Assembly: GCA_034766995.1 (NCBI GenBank)
Contig: CM068317.1
Coordinates: 15,150,255 to 15,214,254, forward strand
Direction of reading: 5' to 3'
DNA length: 64,000 nt
From: Acanthacorydalis orientalis
Lineage: Eukaryota; Arthropoda; Insecta; Megaloptera; Corydalidae
Position 1 is the stretch's first letter. Each line of letters begins with the position of its first letter. The notes under the pieces were generated by a model. That model ran no database searches. It worked only from the letters and a program-made list of their open reading frames with translations, and was not told the DNA's origin. Position numbers and translations under genes: made by a program. Positions 26,701 to 39,964 of this stretch are shown piece by piece.

Positions 26701-29700
26701 GATTACACCTTTCTCTTTACTCAAAGAAGATAATCGCAGACCTTCAAATCTGCGGATCTTGCTGATCAAACAACATCTCCATTTTTGGAAAAGGTTCAGA
26801 AAGAGCGCTCTTATAGCATCCGTGAACACTCTACCTGTATGACTTATAGCCTCATCTGGCTGAAACCATGTGATTTATGGAAATTGAATTAATTTTTGCA
26901 TCATAAATGTTATAATCGGTTTAGTTAGCGGGCTGTGTTAACATTTATGGCATTTTTGCTGTCATCTTCGAAGAAGAATAGTCCTATAATTCCGAAAAAC
27001 CAAAGTGCACATCATACAGTACCTTTCAGTCTATATTGCGTTTTTAATGTGATTCAAATGGGTTCTGAGCACTCCAATATCAACTATTCTGCTTGTTTAC
27101 ATAGCTGTATAAATAAAAAGGCACTTTATCTGACATTAATAAATCATGAATAATGTTTTCATCTTCATCCAAACGTGCGAGCATATCTTCACAAAAATTT
27201 ATTCGAGTAGGCAAATCAGTATCTTTTAACTTCTGAAGAATTTGAATTTTATATGGATGACAATTTAAATCATTATGTAATACTCGATATGCCAATGTAT
27301 TACTAATATTCAATGTAGATGAGTCTTTCCAGGCTAAACGTCGTGAGATACACGTTACAGCAACTCTAACACTGTCAATGTTTTTAATATTTTTACTGTT
27401 CTTCTGGATACTCGATGTTTCAAATTTAATGTGAAATCAGTTTTCTCGCACTTTTGAATCAACAAGTTTATGGTATAAGCAGACGGTACCTGTCCACGAC
27501 GCAAAATAACTGTTGTACAGTTATAGCATACTCGCCATTTTTTTGAAAATGATTTCACATCGAATATGCACCGGACCACTGCTCCATGTTTACTAAATGG
27601 CCATGAATGACTAACAATGTATCATTTGATTTTACCCTCTAACTCCAACAGTAAGAGAATAAATCTGCTTTTAAAATTTCCCACTCCATTGACGCACCCT
27701 TATATTTAATGAGTATTCGTTGATTTTATCTATCTTATATATATACGTTTTTATGTCATATAATTCCAAAATAGCTGTTTTTTATTATTTTAAAAATTAG
27801 ATGCACTAATAATTCATATAAAAAATGAGGAATGATTTGAGAACATAAAAGAGGATTTGACAAATAAATGTGATGGATAGTTTAATCTCTCGCATTGACT
27901 AATCATGATGGCTGCTAATCCATGAGCATTGCTATCTCAAGGCAGACAATTTTATTATTAATATAATTAAATCTGTGTAGTTATAAAAAAATAAGTACCC
28001 CATTAAATTTATATGATAAAAAATGAATACCTAATAAAAAAATATTGAAGTACCTTTTAAAATTAATAGTTTGTTGTAGTCATTATAACAATAATAATTT
28101 ATAGAAGTTGTAGTTGCACTAATAACAATTTAATATTAACTTATACTTAATTTTTGATTAAAGCGAGATATCTATACATTTTTTTTCAAAAACCACGAAT
28201 TAAAATGACACAGTAAATGCCATAATTAATTTATTAAAAATAAATATAGGGACCTGTATAAAATGTTTATTCTTTGACCGTTCCGCTAAGGTTGATCATT
28301 GTTTTATTAAAATACATTCGTTTTGTCTTTATCTATCTTAAAAGTACCGTTTATCGTTATCACATGACATGGACACATAAAATACAACCGAAATTTCTAA
28401 CAAAGTTCTAATAATAATGGTTAAGTATTCATAATATCTGGGTTGAAACAAAAGTTCGTATTGTTTTAAAGTGATTTGAATTTCACCTTAAAAACGATAC
28501 GAACTTTTGTTTCAACCCAACATTATGAACATTATCCATTATTGTTAGAAGTTTGCTAGAAATTTTAGTTGTAATTACTTCACAAACTGTATTAATAGTT
28601 TATGTAGAAAAGTATTTTTCAACTTGACTGGCATATTATTTCAAGTAATAATAGACCGAATGATTTGATTTTTTTTTCACATACAAGCATTTATTCATCG
28701 GATGAGTTATAGAAACCATTGTATATATTTGGTTGGGACAAAAGTTCGTATCATTTTTAAAGTGAAATTCAAAGGCATTGTTTACTTATTTGTACATATA
28801 TTTATTAGAATATATATATGCCATTTTGATTCACCACCTTTCACCACCTTTCACCATCTTTCATGTAGTTTCATAATGAAGTGAAGTTTTTCCATTAAGG
28901 AAATTCTTTAGGGAACGGAACAAATGGTAATCTGAAGGTGCAATATCAATTAAATATGGTAGGTGAAGTACAACGTCCCAACCAAATTGCACCAATTTCT
29001 GTCGGGACTGCAAAGAGACATGAGGTCTAGTGTTGTCTTGGTAGAAAACGATATCTTTCCGATTGGCTAATTTTGGATACTTTTGATCAATTACTGCCTT
29101 TAATTGGTTCAATTGAGCACAATACTTCTTCGAATTTATTGTCTGATTATTTGCGAGGAGCTCGAAATGCACAACACCCTTCCAATCCTTCCAGATACCC
29201 AACATCTTCTTCAGATGAAGACCCGCTTTTAGTGTGGCTAATGGAGACGTATTTTCTTTTCCCCAAGACTTTTTTCGGTCCACATTATTGTAGACCCATT
29301 TTTTCCGTGATTAATTGTTTCAGAAATGAGTTGTTTTGGTTTCTTTTAGGGAGCGAATCACTGATAAAAATGCGTTGCATTAAATTTCTTTCAGTTAAAT
29401 TACGAGGTACCAATACATAGTAGCGATTCACATATTTAGGTGTCTCCAAATGCCTTACAACACTTGTAAGAGACACCTGAAGTATCTCTGCGATATCCCG
29501 TGTCATGTAACGTTGATTATTTTCAATAAGTGTTGGAATTTTATCATTATCAACAACTGCAGGCCTGTCGGAACGCTCTGGATTCTCTAGGTCTAATTTT
29601 CTATGTCTGAACCAATCACTTTTAAACAGTACTGCCAGTTACGGCACATTCTTCATAAACGTAGGATATCTTTTTTCCCGTTACTGTAGCGCTTTTTACT

Positions 29701-30613
29701 CTCCGGAAATAAAACAGCATCAAATGACAAAAATGCATCTCATATTCATTCATTTTCAATTTTAAATTTAACAGACCTAAAATTCACAAAATTGCACAAA
29801 AATAATAGAGAAAGAAACGTTGAAATGTTACCTGTCAAGATAACATATGTAGAATCATGTCATATAATCGAGCTTCGTTCGAAATCGTCAATTAATGACA
29901 TCTATTGGAAAACGCTACGAACATTTGTTCCAACGTAATAATATAAATTTTGTATTATCATATTTCTTACATCTATAAACTGAACATACAATAGGTTTGT
30001 ACACAAAAGATGTTTATATTTCTCTTAATCTTCTATTCAGAAAGTGTTTATTGAAAATTCATCTATAAATAAATTCATAAAATCAGTTGCTGTATTAGTA
30101 TGTTTGAATTATTAGATTCCCAGTAATGTATTGTTTTCGATTAGTTATAATCCGTTATATAAAGCAAACAATTCTGTTTGTCTGTGGAGTTGCGTTTCAA
30201 ATTCAAGAACGATTTAGCAGATGTACACAATGCCTTAGTATTTTATAGGTTAATTTTCGTTGGTAATATGCCTGAAAATTAAGTATGTTCAACAATTATG
30301 GCGCATTTTGTGATATTAAACGACGAATAAACTACAATCAAGTCAAAATGAGATACGTGCTAAACTCATTTATTAATGATTGTTTTTCTCATTGGCTACT
30401 TTACATATATAAAAAATATTTAATCAAATAATACAATTAAGAAACAAGAACATAGTTAATTGTCAAATAGCAGTGGCGTACACGGAGAAGGGGAAGCGAC
30501 CCTGGAACCCCCCAAAAGAAAAGTAAAAAAAAATACTAGAAAACGAAACAAAATCATCACATGAAAATGTTCATATATACACAGAGAAATTAATGCAATC
30601 CTCTATCATTATC

Positions 30614-30671
<58 letters not shown>

Positions 30672-33600
30672 AGATTAATGTAACCATGACAGAAATAATT
30701 CAAGAGCTTTGTTAGAAAAAGAAAACTGGATTTTATTCTTTAAATATTTTTTTCTAATCACCTAATGAATTTAATTGAATTCACATTAAATAAATTTTTA
30801 TCCGTTCAACTCGTCCCAATCCCTTCCCAAGATTAAATTCCGAGTGCGTCACTTGAAAGTGGTATATCAAAAATTATTTAATTCTTAGATAAAAAGAACC
30901 GTTGTGGAAGCAAGACGATAATATTAAATAAAATTATTTTCAAACTTCTTAAATGAAATAAAACTTTTGTTGATCTCTATTCCAAGCAGGCTATTTTAGT
31001 AACATTTACTATCATGATGTGCTTTTCTAAAATATCTAACACTTTTATATTATTTTTATTGAAAAATATTTGTGTAATAAGTTTATTCTGTTCTTACAAA
31101 TATTAAGAAAAATAAAGAAAATAACATTTTATTTATTATCAATATTACTGAAATTATAATTGTAAATCGGTTTTATATGCTTATTTATATGAATGTTTAT
31201 TACATAAAGTTTCCATACGAAGAACGAGAACGCTACTTAGTATATTAATAAAATGAATAAATTACTTTCAAGTTTCATAAATTAATATTTCTCGATAACC
31301 GGAAAAAGTTTTTTGTAACTAGAATTTTTTTATGTTTAATAATTGTTTACTGTCCATTTTTATTTTTATTTATGCGAATTTCGATGGTAATACTATAATA
31401 CTTAAAGCTTTAAATTATAGAAACCATTTTTACTATTTTATTAAGTAAAACCATAATTCATCACCTATTTTCAATGAGGTATTTTACGCCAGTTCTACTT
31501 CAACCGTAACAGTGTAAAAAGATTTTTTATTTATGTATTTTATAAATAAGGTTATGAAGTTATTCTTTTGTCAAAAACAATATCATTTTATTGTCCCATA
31601 AGAAAACGGAATACTCTGTACATTCTGAAGAACACTTACACCTTCGTTTTTGTTCGGGATTTAATGTAACAACAACAATAAATAAATTTTTGTATATTTA
31701 TAGGAATGTGTTTAATATATATATATATATATATACCAACGTTGGTTTAGAAAATTTACTGCAGGTGATTTTGACTTACCTAAGAGTTCTCAAAGTGGAC
31801 GACTCGTAAAATGGGTTAAAAGTGTTAGTGGAAGCGTCCCAAAATTAAGCATATATGAATTATCAGGCAGATTCGGGGCTACATCGGCAACTGTACAAAG
31901 ATATGTACATGAAATTAGAAATGTTAATGAACAAGGAATATAGGTGTTATCCCATTTATCGGATACTCATAAGGAACAAAGATAAATAGTTGGCACTGTA
32001 TTGATGAAAAGATTACGTAATGATTCTTTTTAACCAAAGTTGTCACTTAAAATGAGAAATGGATCCTTTATTCGAACGTTAAACGCTCTAAACAATAGCT
32101 TTCTGTGAAAGAAATCCCGAAACAAACTCATAAGTCAACCAAGTCTTTGCGAAAAGTTCTGTTGTACATTAGGTGGGATTGCACTGGGATTGCACATATA
32201 AATTATTATGAATTGTTATAGCCTGAAGAAACAATTCCCACTGAGTCATACTGCGACCAATTATAAAGGTTGTCTAAGGAATTATTTAAGAAGAAACTTG
32301 CTTTAATCAATCGAAAAGGTGGAATTCTTCAATACGATAATATCAGAACACACGCGATAAAGATCACACAAAAAAAATTAGGTAGCTCGAAAGGGAAATG
32401 TTATCAAACCCTTCATACTCTCCAGATATTTTTCCACGTGATTGTTGTTTGTTCGGGTCATAGGAGCACTTTTTGGTAAGAAAATTTAAATCTGTAGTTA
32501 ATGTCGAAAATCCTCTATTTATTATTTTACATCACATTCACCAGACTTTTTCAAGAAAGAGCTTGAAAATTTACAGAAAAGATGGAAAACTGTCCTTAAA
32601 AATGATAACGATTATATAATTGGTTAATAAATAGACTTTTTTTAACTTAAATTTGTTTTTTATATAAAAAGAGTTGAATACTTATGGGTATCTGTAATAT
32701 ATGGTTTGTGACGGAGTGGCAATTCATTACTGAAAGTGAATTTACACATAGTGTGAAAAATATACTTTTAAGTTTTTGTATCACAATGATGGTAGCTATA
32801 CTATTAGAAACAAAGGCAACTTTCTAAGATAACACACTATTAACTCGAACTTTAAAATCTTCAAATTTATTTCAAAATACTATTAATTGAACTATTTCCT
32901 TGCTTTGATAATATGATGACGCAGAAAAATTTTGTAATTTAAGTAAAAAATATCCTGATGTTTCACAACTTTCTATAAATTTGTAAAATTGTGTTTAAAT
33001 AGTTGTTTTCATAACTATACATACACTAAGTTTATATATATATATATATATAGTCACGGTCATTGAAAGTGGTTCTCATTTAAAATTATGGTTTTAAGTT
33101 GTTAAAAAAATGAATTACTTCTTGTTTACTCTCGTCCTGGTAAATACGAATGTCCTTCATAAAAATGACTCAGTTATATTTGAGATTTCAAAGTGTGAAG
33201 GTGAAGAAGGTGTAATTAAATCTTTTATAAAATAACAATGCCAAAATATGTTTATGTATCTGCGGAGAAAAAAAGGAATTGTTATTTTAGCGAGTATCGA
33301 ACTGTCAATACATTATATTTCTAAGAGAACTGAATGTTCTTAGAGAGTGATAAAAATTTTGAAAAAAAGAAAGAATTAGATACAACGAATCGAAATAAAA
33401 ATCTGATTATGATAAAAAAGACTTCTGATAGAGAAGATCGTTTTTTAATTCGTCTATCTTTGCAAGATCGATTTAAAACAGCTATAGAAACAAGAGAACT
33501 ATCCGTTCAATTTGCAGTGAATATAAGCTTTGAAACTACCTATGGTACGGTATTTTATGTTGAAACTGTTCGGAGGCGATTGAGAGAGAATGGATTGCAT

Positions 33601-35144
33601 ATACGATCTGACCAAAATAATTTCTAGCAGGGAAAATGGAAAAAAGATCATATACACTGGACAAAAACCAATGAAAGTTGGACAGAATTAGATTGGCAAA
33701 AGATCATGTTTTCCGATGAATCCAAAATCAACCTCTTTTGCTCTGACATTTTTTAGTATGCGTAACGAAGAATTAGAGAATTTTTTTTGGAAAAGCGCAT
33801 CCTGAAAACTATAAGGCACTCTCAAATCCAAATTATTTGGGAATGTTTTTCATGTTATGGTGTTAGGCAATTAGTGTTTCTGATTAACTTTATTAATAGA
33901 GAAGGGCAGTGGTGTCAAACAAACTGCCCGCAAGATTCTAGTATGCGGCCCGCGATCGAAAGCTTGCAGTTGATTTTATTAAAATAATAAAATAATTAAA
34001 ATATTAATTAATAATAAAAAGTAACACCTAAATGGAATTGATAGGAATTCAGTGCAAGACGGTACTAAAAAAAAGTATAAGGAAGTTGTTATTCCAGATT
34101 TTTATTTGTACTTGCCACAACATTTTATTGAAATGCGTATATTTGCAGCAAGAATCTTAGCAATACTTGGTAGTGGATCTATGTGAATAATTATTTTCCC
34201 TTTTAAAGACTAATAAGATTTCACATAGTTCAAGATTGACAAATGAACATTTAATATCTATAGTAAAAAAATCATTATCACAAAAAATTTTGTTGTAAAA
34301 TTTGATAATACCTAAAATTAATGTATTTTTTAGTTTTTATAAATCCATTAATGTAAAAATAAATATAAAATTTAAACGAGTTACTTTCTAATAAAAATAA
34401 AATACATTTTTGTTCACTAAATTTTTTTTTGTCTGCGGCTCGCAGACTCTCTCAAACGGAATTTGGTTCCCCGTGTTCATACATGAGTTTGACACGATTG
34501 GATAACGGTATAAAAAATTATAAATAATATTTTTTACCATCTATGGATCATTACCTTGCAAATTGTGGTTCCATAATCTTCCAGTATGATTCTGTATTAT
34601 ACCACACTGTATTAAGTCACATAAGGTAACTGTTAGTTTTATTTATAATTTTATTCACTGTCAATCAAATTTTGTATAAAAAATGGAGTGGTCCTGTTAA
34701 TTTTCCATAAGTAATCACTTACTTACAAGAACGTGGGTTACAAGATAAACTTGTCTTGATCACAACCTAGTAGAAAATATGTGGAGAATAATAAAATATA
34801 GAATAAATAAAATGAACATAAGTACAATAAACAAATTGAGATTAGAGCTATAGATTGAGTGGAACTGAGAGTTGACGAAGGATTTCATCAAAGAATTAAT
34901 GAATTCTATGCCGCGACGCATTAAAGCCATAATAAAATCTAAAAGGGGATCAACCAAATATAAATTTTATGTGAGAATTAAATCTTTGTGCATATATGTT
35001 TATAAAAATATTAAAAATGTTGTTTCAATATTCTTTCATTAAAAAAAAACATTGAATCATCGATCACAAAACTGACTATAAAATTCCTTTTATATTAAAG
35101 TCTTTTAAACATTTTTTGGAGTGAATCACTTTCAATGATCATGA

Positions 35145-35226
<82 letters not shown>

Positions 35227-35229
35227 GTA

Positions 35230-35280
<51 letters not shown>

Positions 35281-35308
35281 GTATATATATATGTATATAT
35301 ATATATAT

Positions 35309-35398
<90 letters not shown>

Positions 35399-37408
35399 TA
35401 TATGTGTGTGTGTGTCAGCCGCGTGGTGGTATTTTGGCGCCCGGAGCAGATTTTCTTAAATTAAATTAAATCAAAATCAAAAACAATTTTATTATGATGA
35501 ATTTTACAGTATCAACGCCGTATTACTGTGCGTTGGATGGAAGTTGAGGTTATGTCCGGGGTCTTATCCGTGGCTTCTAAACCGGTTTTGAAAGGAGAGT
35601 CTTATTTCGGTAAGTGGGTATAAGGAATGGTCTAAAATTTTCAAGAAAATGGAATGATGATTTTCTTAAAAAACGCTTTTATCTTATACTGAGGTGATTA
35701 ATTACCTAAATTAAAAAACCTAACAATTCATTTTATATATTGACTTAATGATTTAAACATTTTTATCACAAACAGCAAATAGTTACAACAGTATACTATA
35801 AAATAGTTGCAATTGTACAAAATAATTAACAGAAAAAATGATAATGTATATTATTTGAAATTAACATGTCTAGATTTAATTTTCGCGAAATCCTGAATCA
35901 AATTGACATAATTTACACATAGATCGCTTTCAATGGACATCATAGCCAAACCGATTAATCTTTCTCATCCCATTTCCGACATTAAGTATTCTTTTTATAA
36001 TTTTAATTTGGAGAAACTATGTTCTTCAGTAGCAACTGGTACGGATAAAGTTAGCATTATTCGTAGGCCAATAAACAGATTCTGAAATATTGTAGTTAAA
36101 TTGTTTGTCCCCAAACAGTTTGTTATTTTTAGTGATTAGGGCAATAATACAGATAATTTATATTTTTTTCGCAAAATTCAAGACCATCAATATCTCTATA
36201 ATCATCAGCCAACAATAAATATAAATCTATACATTTTTCCAGTATTTCTGATTTATTTTCATGTTTCCGCTTATAAATGTTTTATAATATTTTAAACTTA
36301 TCAAAATGTAATTTTATTGGTTCAAATCACTATTTGAATTAATCGCAGTGTCAAGAATGAAATAAAAAAAAATTACTTTATAATTGTAATATAGATCATA
36401 ATGACTTGATCATTAAATTCGTAATCAAAATTGTTTTTCTTTTTACGAATTCGAATCGTGAAATCGTCCCAACGTCATTTAAGATCCTCATCGTAGGACG
36501 AGTGCTCGAATATAAATACAAACAGATCGAACAGAAATAAGTATATTAATGAGAAATTTATTATGGTTCGATGTATAGAAATATCAAATACAATTACTCA
36601 CTACAATGTTAAACATATTTACATATTAATTTAACATAACATACATCTGAAGATGACACCTATAATTGTGAAATAGGTACATGGCGCTTTCTAGTATAGC
36701 ACTGTATATTTTTTACGATTTATTATTCGTTATAAATATACAAAAAACCCCATAGAAATAATAAAACATTTGCAAAATATTTAACAGACACCTTCATACC
36801 TAAGGCACCTGGAGCGATCACTCCATTGGTCCATGCCACCGCATGGCCCTGGTGTGTGTGGATAAATACACAACAAGAGAACATAAATCGTCATGAATAC
36901 TACATATATTTTTGTTTAAGAAAGTGATAGTGCATTAAAAAAAGTCTATATTCAAAACTTGTTTCTAGATGTTCTGAGAAGAACAGCAGGTCAATTACTA
37001 CACCTTTGTAAATATATAAAAAGTACATTCATCGTACTTTTCGCAAATAATATTTTTTTTAAAAAAATAATACCATCCAATGTTTACATTTTACATTTAT
37101 TTTAATATAGATCATATATGATTTATTAAATTCACCATTTTCTCTGTTTATTTAACATTCACTATTTTCACCGTTTATTTAATTCACATATGTTTTAGAA
37201 TTAGAATTCCAAATTCTGACTTTATTTTTTTTAGTTTAATACTTCAACCTACAAGTCAAACTATAAGTCTTCAAACTATTGTATGAGTTTGATTTTTTAT
37301 TGTAAGAACAAAATTAAACTACATACATTATAAACATGGTAGACTATGAACTCAAACAGGATTAAACATTTTTTACATTTATACACACACACGTACATGC
37401 ATATGCAC

Positions 37409-37463
<55 letters not shown>

Positions 37464-37465
37464 AA

Positions 37466-37497
<32 letters not shown>

Positions 37498-37510
37498 GAT
37501 ATATATATAC

Positions 37511-37555
<45 letters not shown>

Positions 37556-38013
37556 AATATTTATTTATATATATATATATATAAATAACTTTGCATATGT
37601 AAATATTAACATCAAAAATAAAAGGAGGAACATTCGAATATTGAAAAATATGAATTATACAAAGTTGTTTGGTTTTTAATAAAAATCATAAATAAATACA
37701 CTCACCATTCTCCGCCGATTCGTAGATCTTTTGTACAATGTATATTACAGCATCTTTCCTCCATTCTTTTCGTTTCGCCTGGGTTCAACACTTGATTGTC
37801 GAAGAAACATTTACCAGGATAACCTGTTAATATAATAAATATAATAATATTACCTGAACAACAAATTAACGAGAATAATATTTTGTGTGATTAATAAATA
37901 TGCACGTATTTTATTAATGTTTACTCACTTGGATGTTTTCCATTCCCAATAAACGTTGATCCATGTATAACAATAACGAGACCGAAGAGAAAAATCACAG
38001 TTCTTGCGTCCAT
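23762..38013 (-). CDS. Gene B: secreted SVWC-like Cys-rich protein, 3 exons, very long intron 2
   Basis: Exons are 38013-37929, 37823-37706 and 23855-23762 (minus strand), about 98 codons. Exon 1 encodes a signal peptide ([11 protein letters not shown]...) and ends phase 1; it is 105 bases from exon 2, the most compact intron of the family. Exon 2 is 118 bases with [13 protein letters not shown] and a CCNIHC cluster and ends TG|gtgagt. Exon 3 begins after ..tttacag, encodes [15 protein letters not shown] and stops at 23764-23762; AATAAA signals lie at 23669-23674 and 23678-23683. Exons 1 and 2 are firm. Pairing them with an exon 3 nearly 14 kb away is inferred from matching phase, order and strand; the intron is filled with transposons. 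Possible alternatives are that exon 3 belongs to a lost paralogue, or that the Cys-rich exon at 36781-36848 is used instead. Transcript reads across the intron would settle it. Confidence 0.58.
24145..24705 (-). mobile_element. Internally deleted mariner (family m1)
   Basis: Same terminal repeats (ATTGGTAGAAAAATAATTGC) and same N-terminal-only content as the element at 1310-1853, in the opposite orientation. The readable part (24389-24177) includes [22 protein letters not shown] and then the right end. It lies in the 5' direction from exon 3 of gene B, inside its proposed intron 2. Confidence 0.75.
24828..26095 (+). mobile_element. Decayed mariner (mellifera-like)
   Basis: Ends TACGAGAGTAGAGTGATAAC and inverted TACGGGGGTAGAGTGAAAAT. 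The plus strand has [18 protein letters not shown] at 25002, [55 protein letters not shown] and [16 protein letters not shown]. Several stops and substitutions. Confidence 0.82.
26560..27650 (-). pseudogene. Tc1/mariner-superfamily transposase remnant (VTVWCG type)
   Basis: Minus strand. N-terminal part 27579-27355 has [20 protein letters not shown] and RRTVK; the next piece 27313-27080 has [23 protein letters not shown] and [17 protein letters not shown]; then [13 protein letters not shown] at about 26860 and ISKIRR further on. Same family as 18360-19140. Frameshifts and stops throughout; ends not identified. Confidence 0.68.
28386..28575. repeat. ~190-base palindrome built from mariner ends
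   Basis: The core 28440-28518 is an inverted pair of mariner ends (GGGTTGAAACAAAAGTTCGT and its complement). The flanks also pair: ACAACCGAAATTTCTAACAA on the left matches the complement of the right side with a few differences. The centre is near 28479. Confidence 0.85.
28729..29938 (-). mobile_element. Mariner with GTTGGGACAAAAGTTCG ends
   Basis: Ends GGTTGGGACAAAAGTTCGTA and inverted GTTGGAACAAATGTTCGTAG. The minus strand has [20 protein letters not shown] at 29506 onward, then after a frameshift at about 29284 the frame 29283-28861 with [31 protein letters not shown] and [19 protein letters not shown]. Full length but not functional. Confidence 0.82.
29950..31735. other. Intronic or intergenic DNA, no gene seen
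   Basis: AT-rich DNA inside the proposed gene B intron 2, apart from the candidate hAT MITE at 30472-30856 and a (TA)n array. Confidence 0.4.
30472..30856. mobile_element. Possible hAT-type MITE
   Basis: Left end CAGTGGCGTACACGG resembles hAT-type ends; the right side has GAGTGCGTCACTT, a partial inverse. No clear target duplication. Contains a (TA)n run at 30615-30665. Confidence 0.3.
31735..32640 (+). pseudogene. Decayed mariner transposase
   Basis: Plus strand pieces: [16 protein letters not shown] near 31880, then [26 protein letters not shown] near 32120, YCDQL, and the frame from 32270 with [19 protein letters not shown], which is the second catalytic block with Asp preserved (QYDN). 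No convincing terminal repeats. Confidence 0.65.
33051..35146 (+). mobile_element. Tc1-like element split by a hAT MITE
   Basis: Ends (left AGTCACGGTCATTGAAAGTG, right inverted AGTCATGATCATTGAAAGTG) lie within (TA)n arrays on both sides. Plus strand: [57 protein letters not shown] (first Asp), [12 protein letters not shown]; after the insertion, [19 protein letters not shown] near 34755. The insertion occupies 33907-34500. Confidence 0.82.
33907..34500. mobile_element. hAT-type MITE nested in Tc1-like element
   Basis: Starts CAGTGGTGTCAAAC and ends with the complement of CAATCGTGTCAAAC. The flanking eight bases GAGAAGGG and GATAACGG agree at six positions, fitting a decayed 8-bp hAT duplication. 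No coding capacity seen. Confidence 0.7.
35146..35402. repeat. (TA)n array, ~257 bases
   Basis: Longest array of the window, with regular GTATATG interruptions; followed by (GT)n and a hAT end. Confidence 0.95.
35417..36310 (-). mobile_element. hAT element 3' part with transposase tail
   Basis: The right-hand end on the minus strand is CAGCCGCGTGGTGGTATTTT with GGCGCCCGG following, typical of some hAT ends. The minus strand about 36290-35870 reads [57 protein letters not shown] and [10 protein letters not shown], the C-terminal dimerisation region of hAT transposases of the ZMYM/GTF2I-like group. The N-terminal and catalytic parts are not seen. Confidence 0.65.
36781..36848 (-). CDS. Orphan Cys-rich terminal exon (candidate)
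   Basis: On the minus strand a good pyrimidine-rich acceptor (..cacacaccag) precedes 21 codons and TAA. The peptide begins PCGGMDQW, continues to RCLRYEGVC and stops, so it has a C-G-G...C....G-x-C spacing. That spacing resembles the end of an insulin-like growth factor binding (IGFBP)-type or neuroparsin-like Cys module; this is inference from a short match. It needs a preceding exon ending in phase 1. Exon 1 of gene B ends in phase 1, so direct splicing to it is possible; exon 2 of gene B ends in phase 2 and would read this exon in another frame. No second exon of such a gene was found nearby. It could also be chance. Confidence 0.3.
37417..37583. repeat. Interrupted (TA)n array
   Basis: Contains two copies of ATGTATGTATGAATATTTAT at about 37453 and 37545. 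It is 120 bases from gene B exon 2. Confidence 0.9.
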
Positions 38014-38946
38014 TACTAAACGTGTACTTGTTTTAAATAAACGTTGTAATTCAAACGGACCGCTTACTTATTCTGTTCTCTGTTATGTGTACTCACACCG
38101 TGACGAATCCGTTTCGCGGATTTACACATTACACATAAATCTGATGGTGTTTCATATTGGTATTTCGTTGAAATTCCAGCTGTATTCTTGCTTGTGAAAC
38201 TTTTGTACGTGTACTATTTTGTGGTGAAGTTATTTTTTATTTTTAAGTCATCCCACTCAAACATAAAATGATATCTTGCACGTAACACATACGCGCTTAA
38301 AAGGAAAATAAAAACGTGTGTATACACGAACAGAAAACTAACTATTTGTCTCCGTCTTTTATGTTTATGTTACATACGTCACGGATAATGTGTATATGAC
38401 AACTATTTTCATTAACCGGTAATTATATAAAATTATCACATTTTGAAGCTTAAGATTTTAAACAGACTTACGGTTATTGTGTACAATTATTAATTAACTA
38501 TATATGAGAGGACATTTTCTAGATTTGGTCTGCGACAATCTATATCCATCTAATAGTCTGCTCGTATATGGAGTAAGATATATAATAGATAAATTTCTTC
38601 GGAGCCAAGTACAGGATAAGATCTGATAGATTTAATCCTTGTTATCCACTAATGTATTTTATATTTTGCTCACAAGTATTTTGTATTTTTTCACGAAATA
38701 GCACGAATTAAGTGCTATAAAGTGAAAATCATATAATATTTAAGTCTTAAAAAATATTTTCTGATGTGGAGTGGAAAACATTTGTCTTAAAAGAATTTAT
38801 TGAATTTTGTAAGCTAAGGATATATTTAAAAAAGATTTCTAATAATTAAAAACAACAATATATACCAATTTAGTACTTTTTTTAAGAAAATAATAACGAT
38901 TTATTTTAATTACAACAAAGGTCAAATATAAACTATGATGGAATTA

Positions 38947-39507
38947 TTAGGTTGGTTAAAAAATAATTGCAGTTTATGACCTTCAAATTCATATACAGTT
39001 TCATACACTAGCTGTTTTAAGGGTTCAGAACTGTTGGATGACTAACGCCTAACATTGTGCAAGCTCTCGAATTGTTGTGCGGGGTTCTGATTCAACTAAT
39101 GCCTTCAGTTGGTCGTTATGAACTGTTGAAGGACGCCCGTAATCTTCTTCATTTTCAAGGCTCTCGACCTCAGAATGACATTTTTGGAACCACCATTGCA
39201 CCGTATGATCCTTAACAGTACCCACACCAAAATCATCGTTTAATTTATGAATAGTTTCTGCTTCTTACCACTCATTTTGATCCTATACAAAAAATGCTTT
39301 TATTTCCTTCTTTTCCATCTTTAATTCAATAACCCAATTTGAAGCAAAATTAATAATAAAACCAAAGTCGATGTTACCAAAATACAGACTGGAAAATGCA
39401 CTTTAAATGATATTGACATAAACACGATGAAATAACAGTTTCATTGAAAAAAAATAAGATTAGAATTCAGAGAACAAAAACCGAAATTATTTTCCTACCA
39501 AACTAAC
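38947..39507 (-). mobile_element. Internally deleted mariner (family m1)
   Basis: Third copy. Ends TTAGGTTGGTTAAAAAATAA and its inverted partner near 39500. Contains the N-terminal DNA-binding half in minus orientation, broken by substitutions and small indels, with the same large internal deletion. Confidence 0.72.
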
Positions 39508-39964
39508 AGTATAGGAAAAATAAATAAGAATATTTTAACCTTTGTTCGACTTTATGGTAAAATTCAATTACTATCATTTAAATAAATAAATATAAATTTA
39601 AATACTGGCTTATTGATGTATAAAATGCTTTAAATGTATAACTTATTATATAAAATAAATTATAAATTTAACTTTTAATTTTATTCGTGAAAATACGTGT
39701 CTGTTTATTTAAATTTTACAAATTTATGTACATAATTGGTGATTAAAGAAAAAAAGATTCATTTTTACACAAAAAAAATGAATTTAAAAAATGTATAATA
39801 AAAGAATAATTAGTAATGTCAAAAAATCGCGCGTTGAGTTCTAGACAAACTTATGAAATATATTTATGCAAAATTTCAAATCTATCGAGATAGCTATTTT
39901 TAGGAAATAGTAGACATGAAATAAAAAAATAGTTTTTTGAGAAAATAAATAAACGAACTATGGA

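Noticed and set aside
36955..37060. MNVLFIYLQ start on the minus strand as exon 1 of the orphan C-G-G exon
   Set aside because: The frame closes after 13 codons and no donor in the needed phase was found.
23762..37706. Additional SVWC exons within the long gene B intron
   Set aside because: I looked for the 118-base exon 2 and the SKPYPDCC motif on the minus strand and found none between these points.
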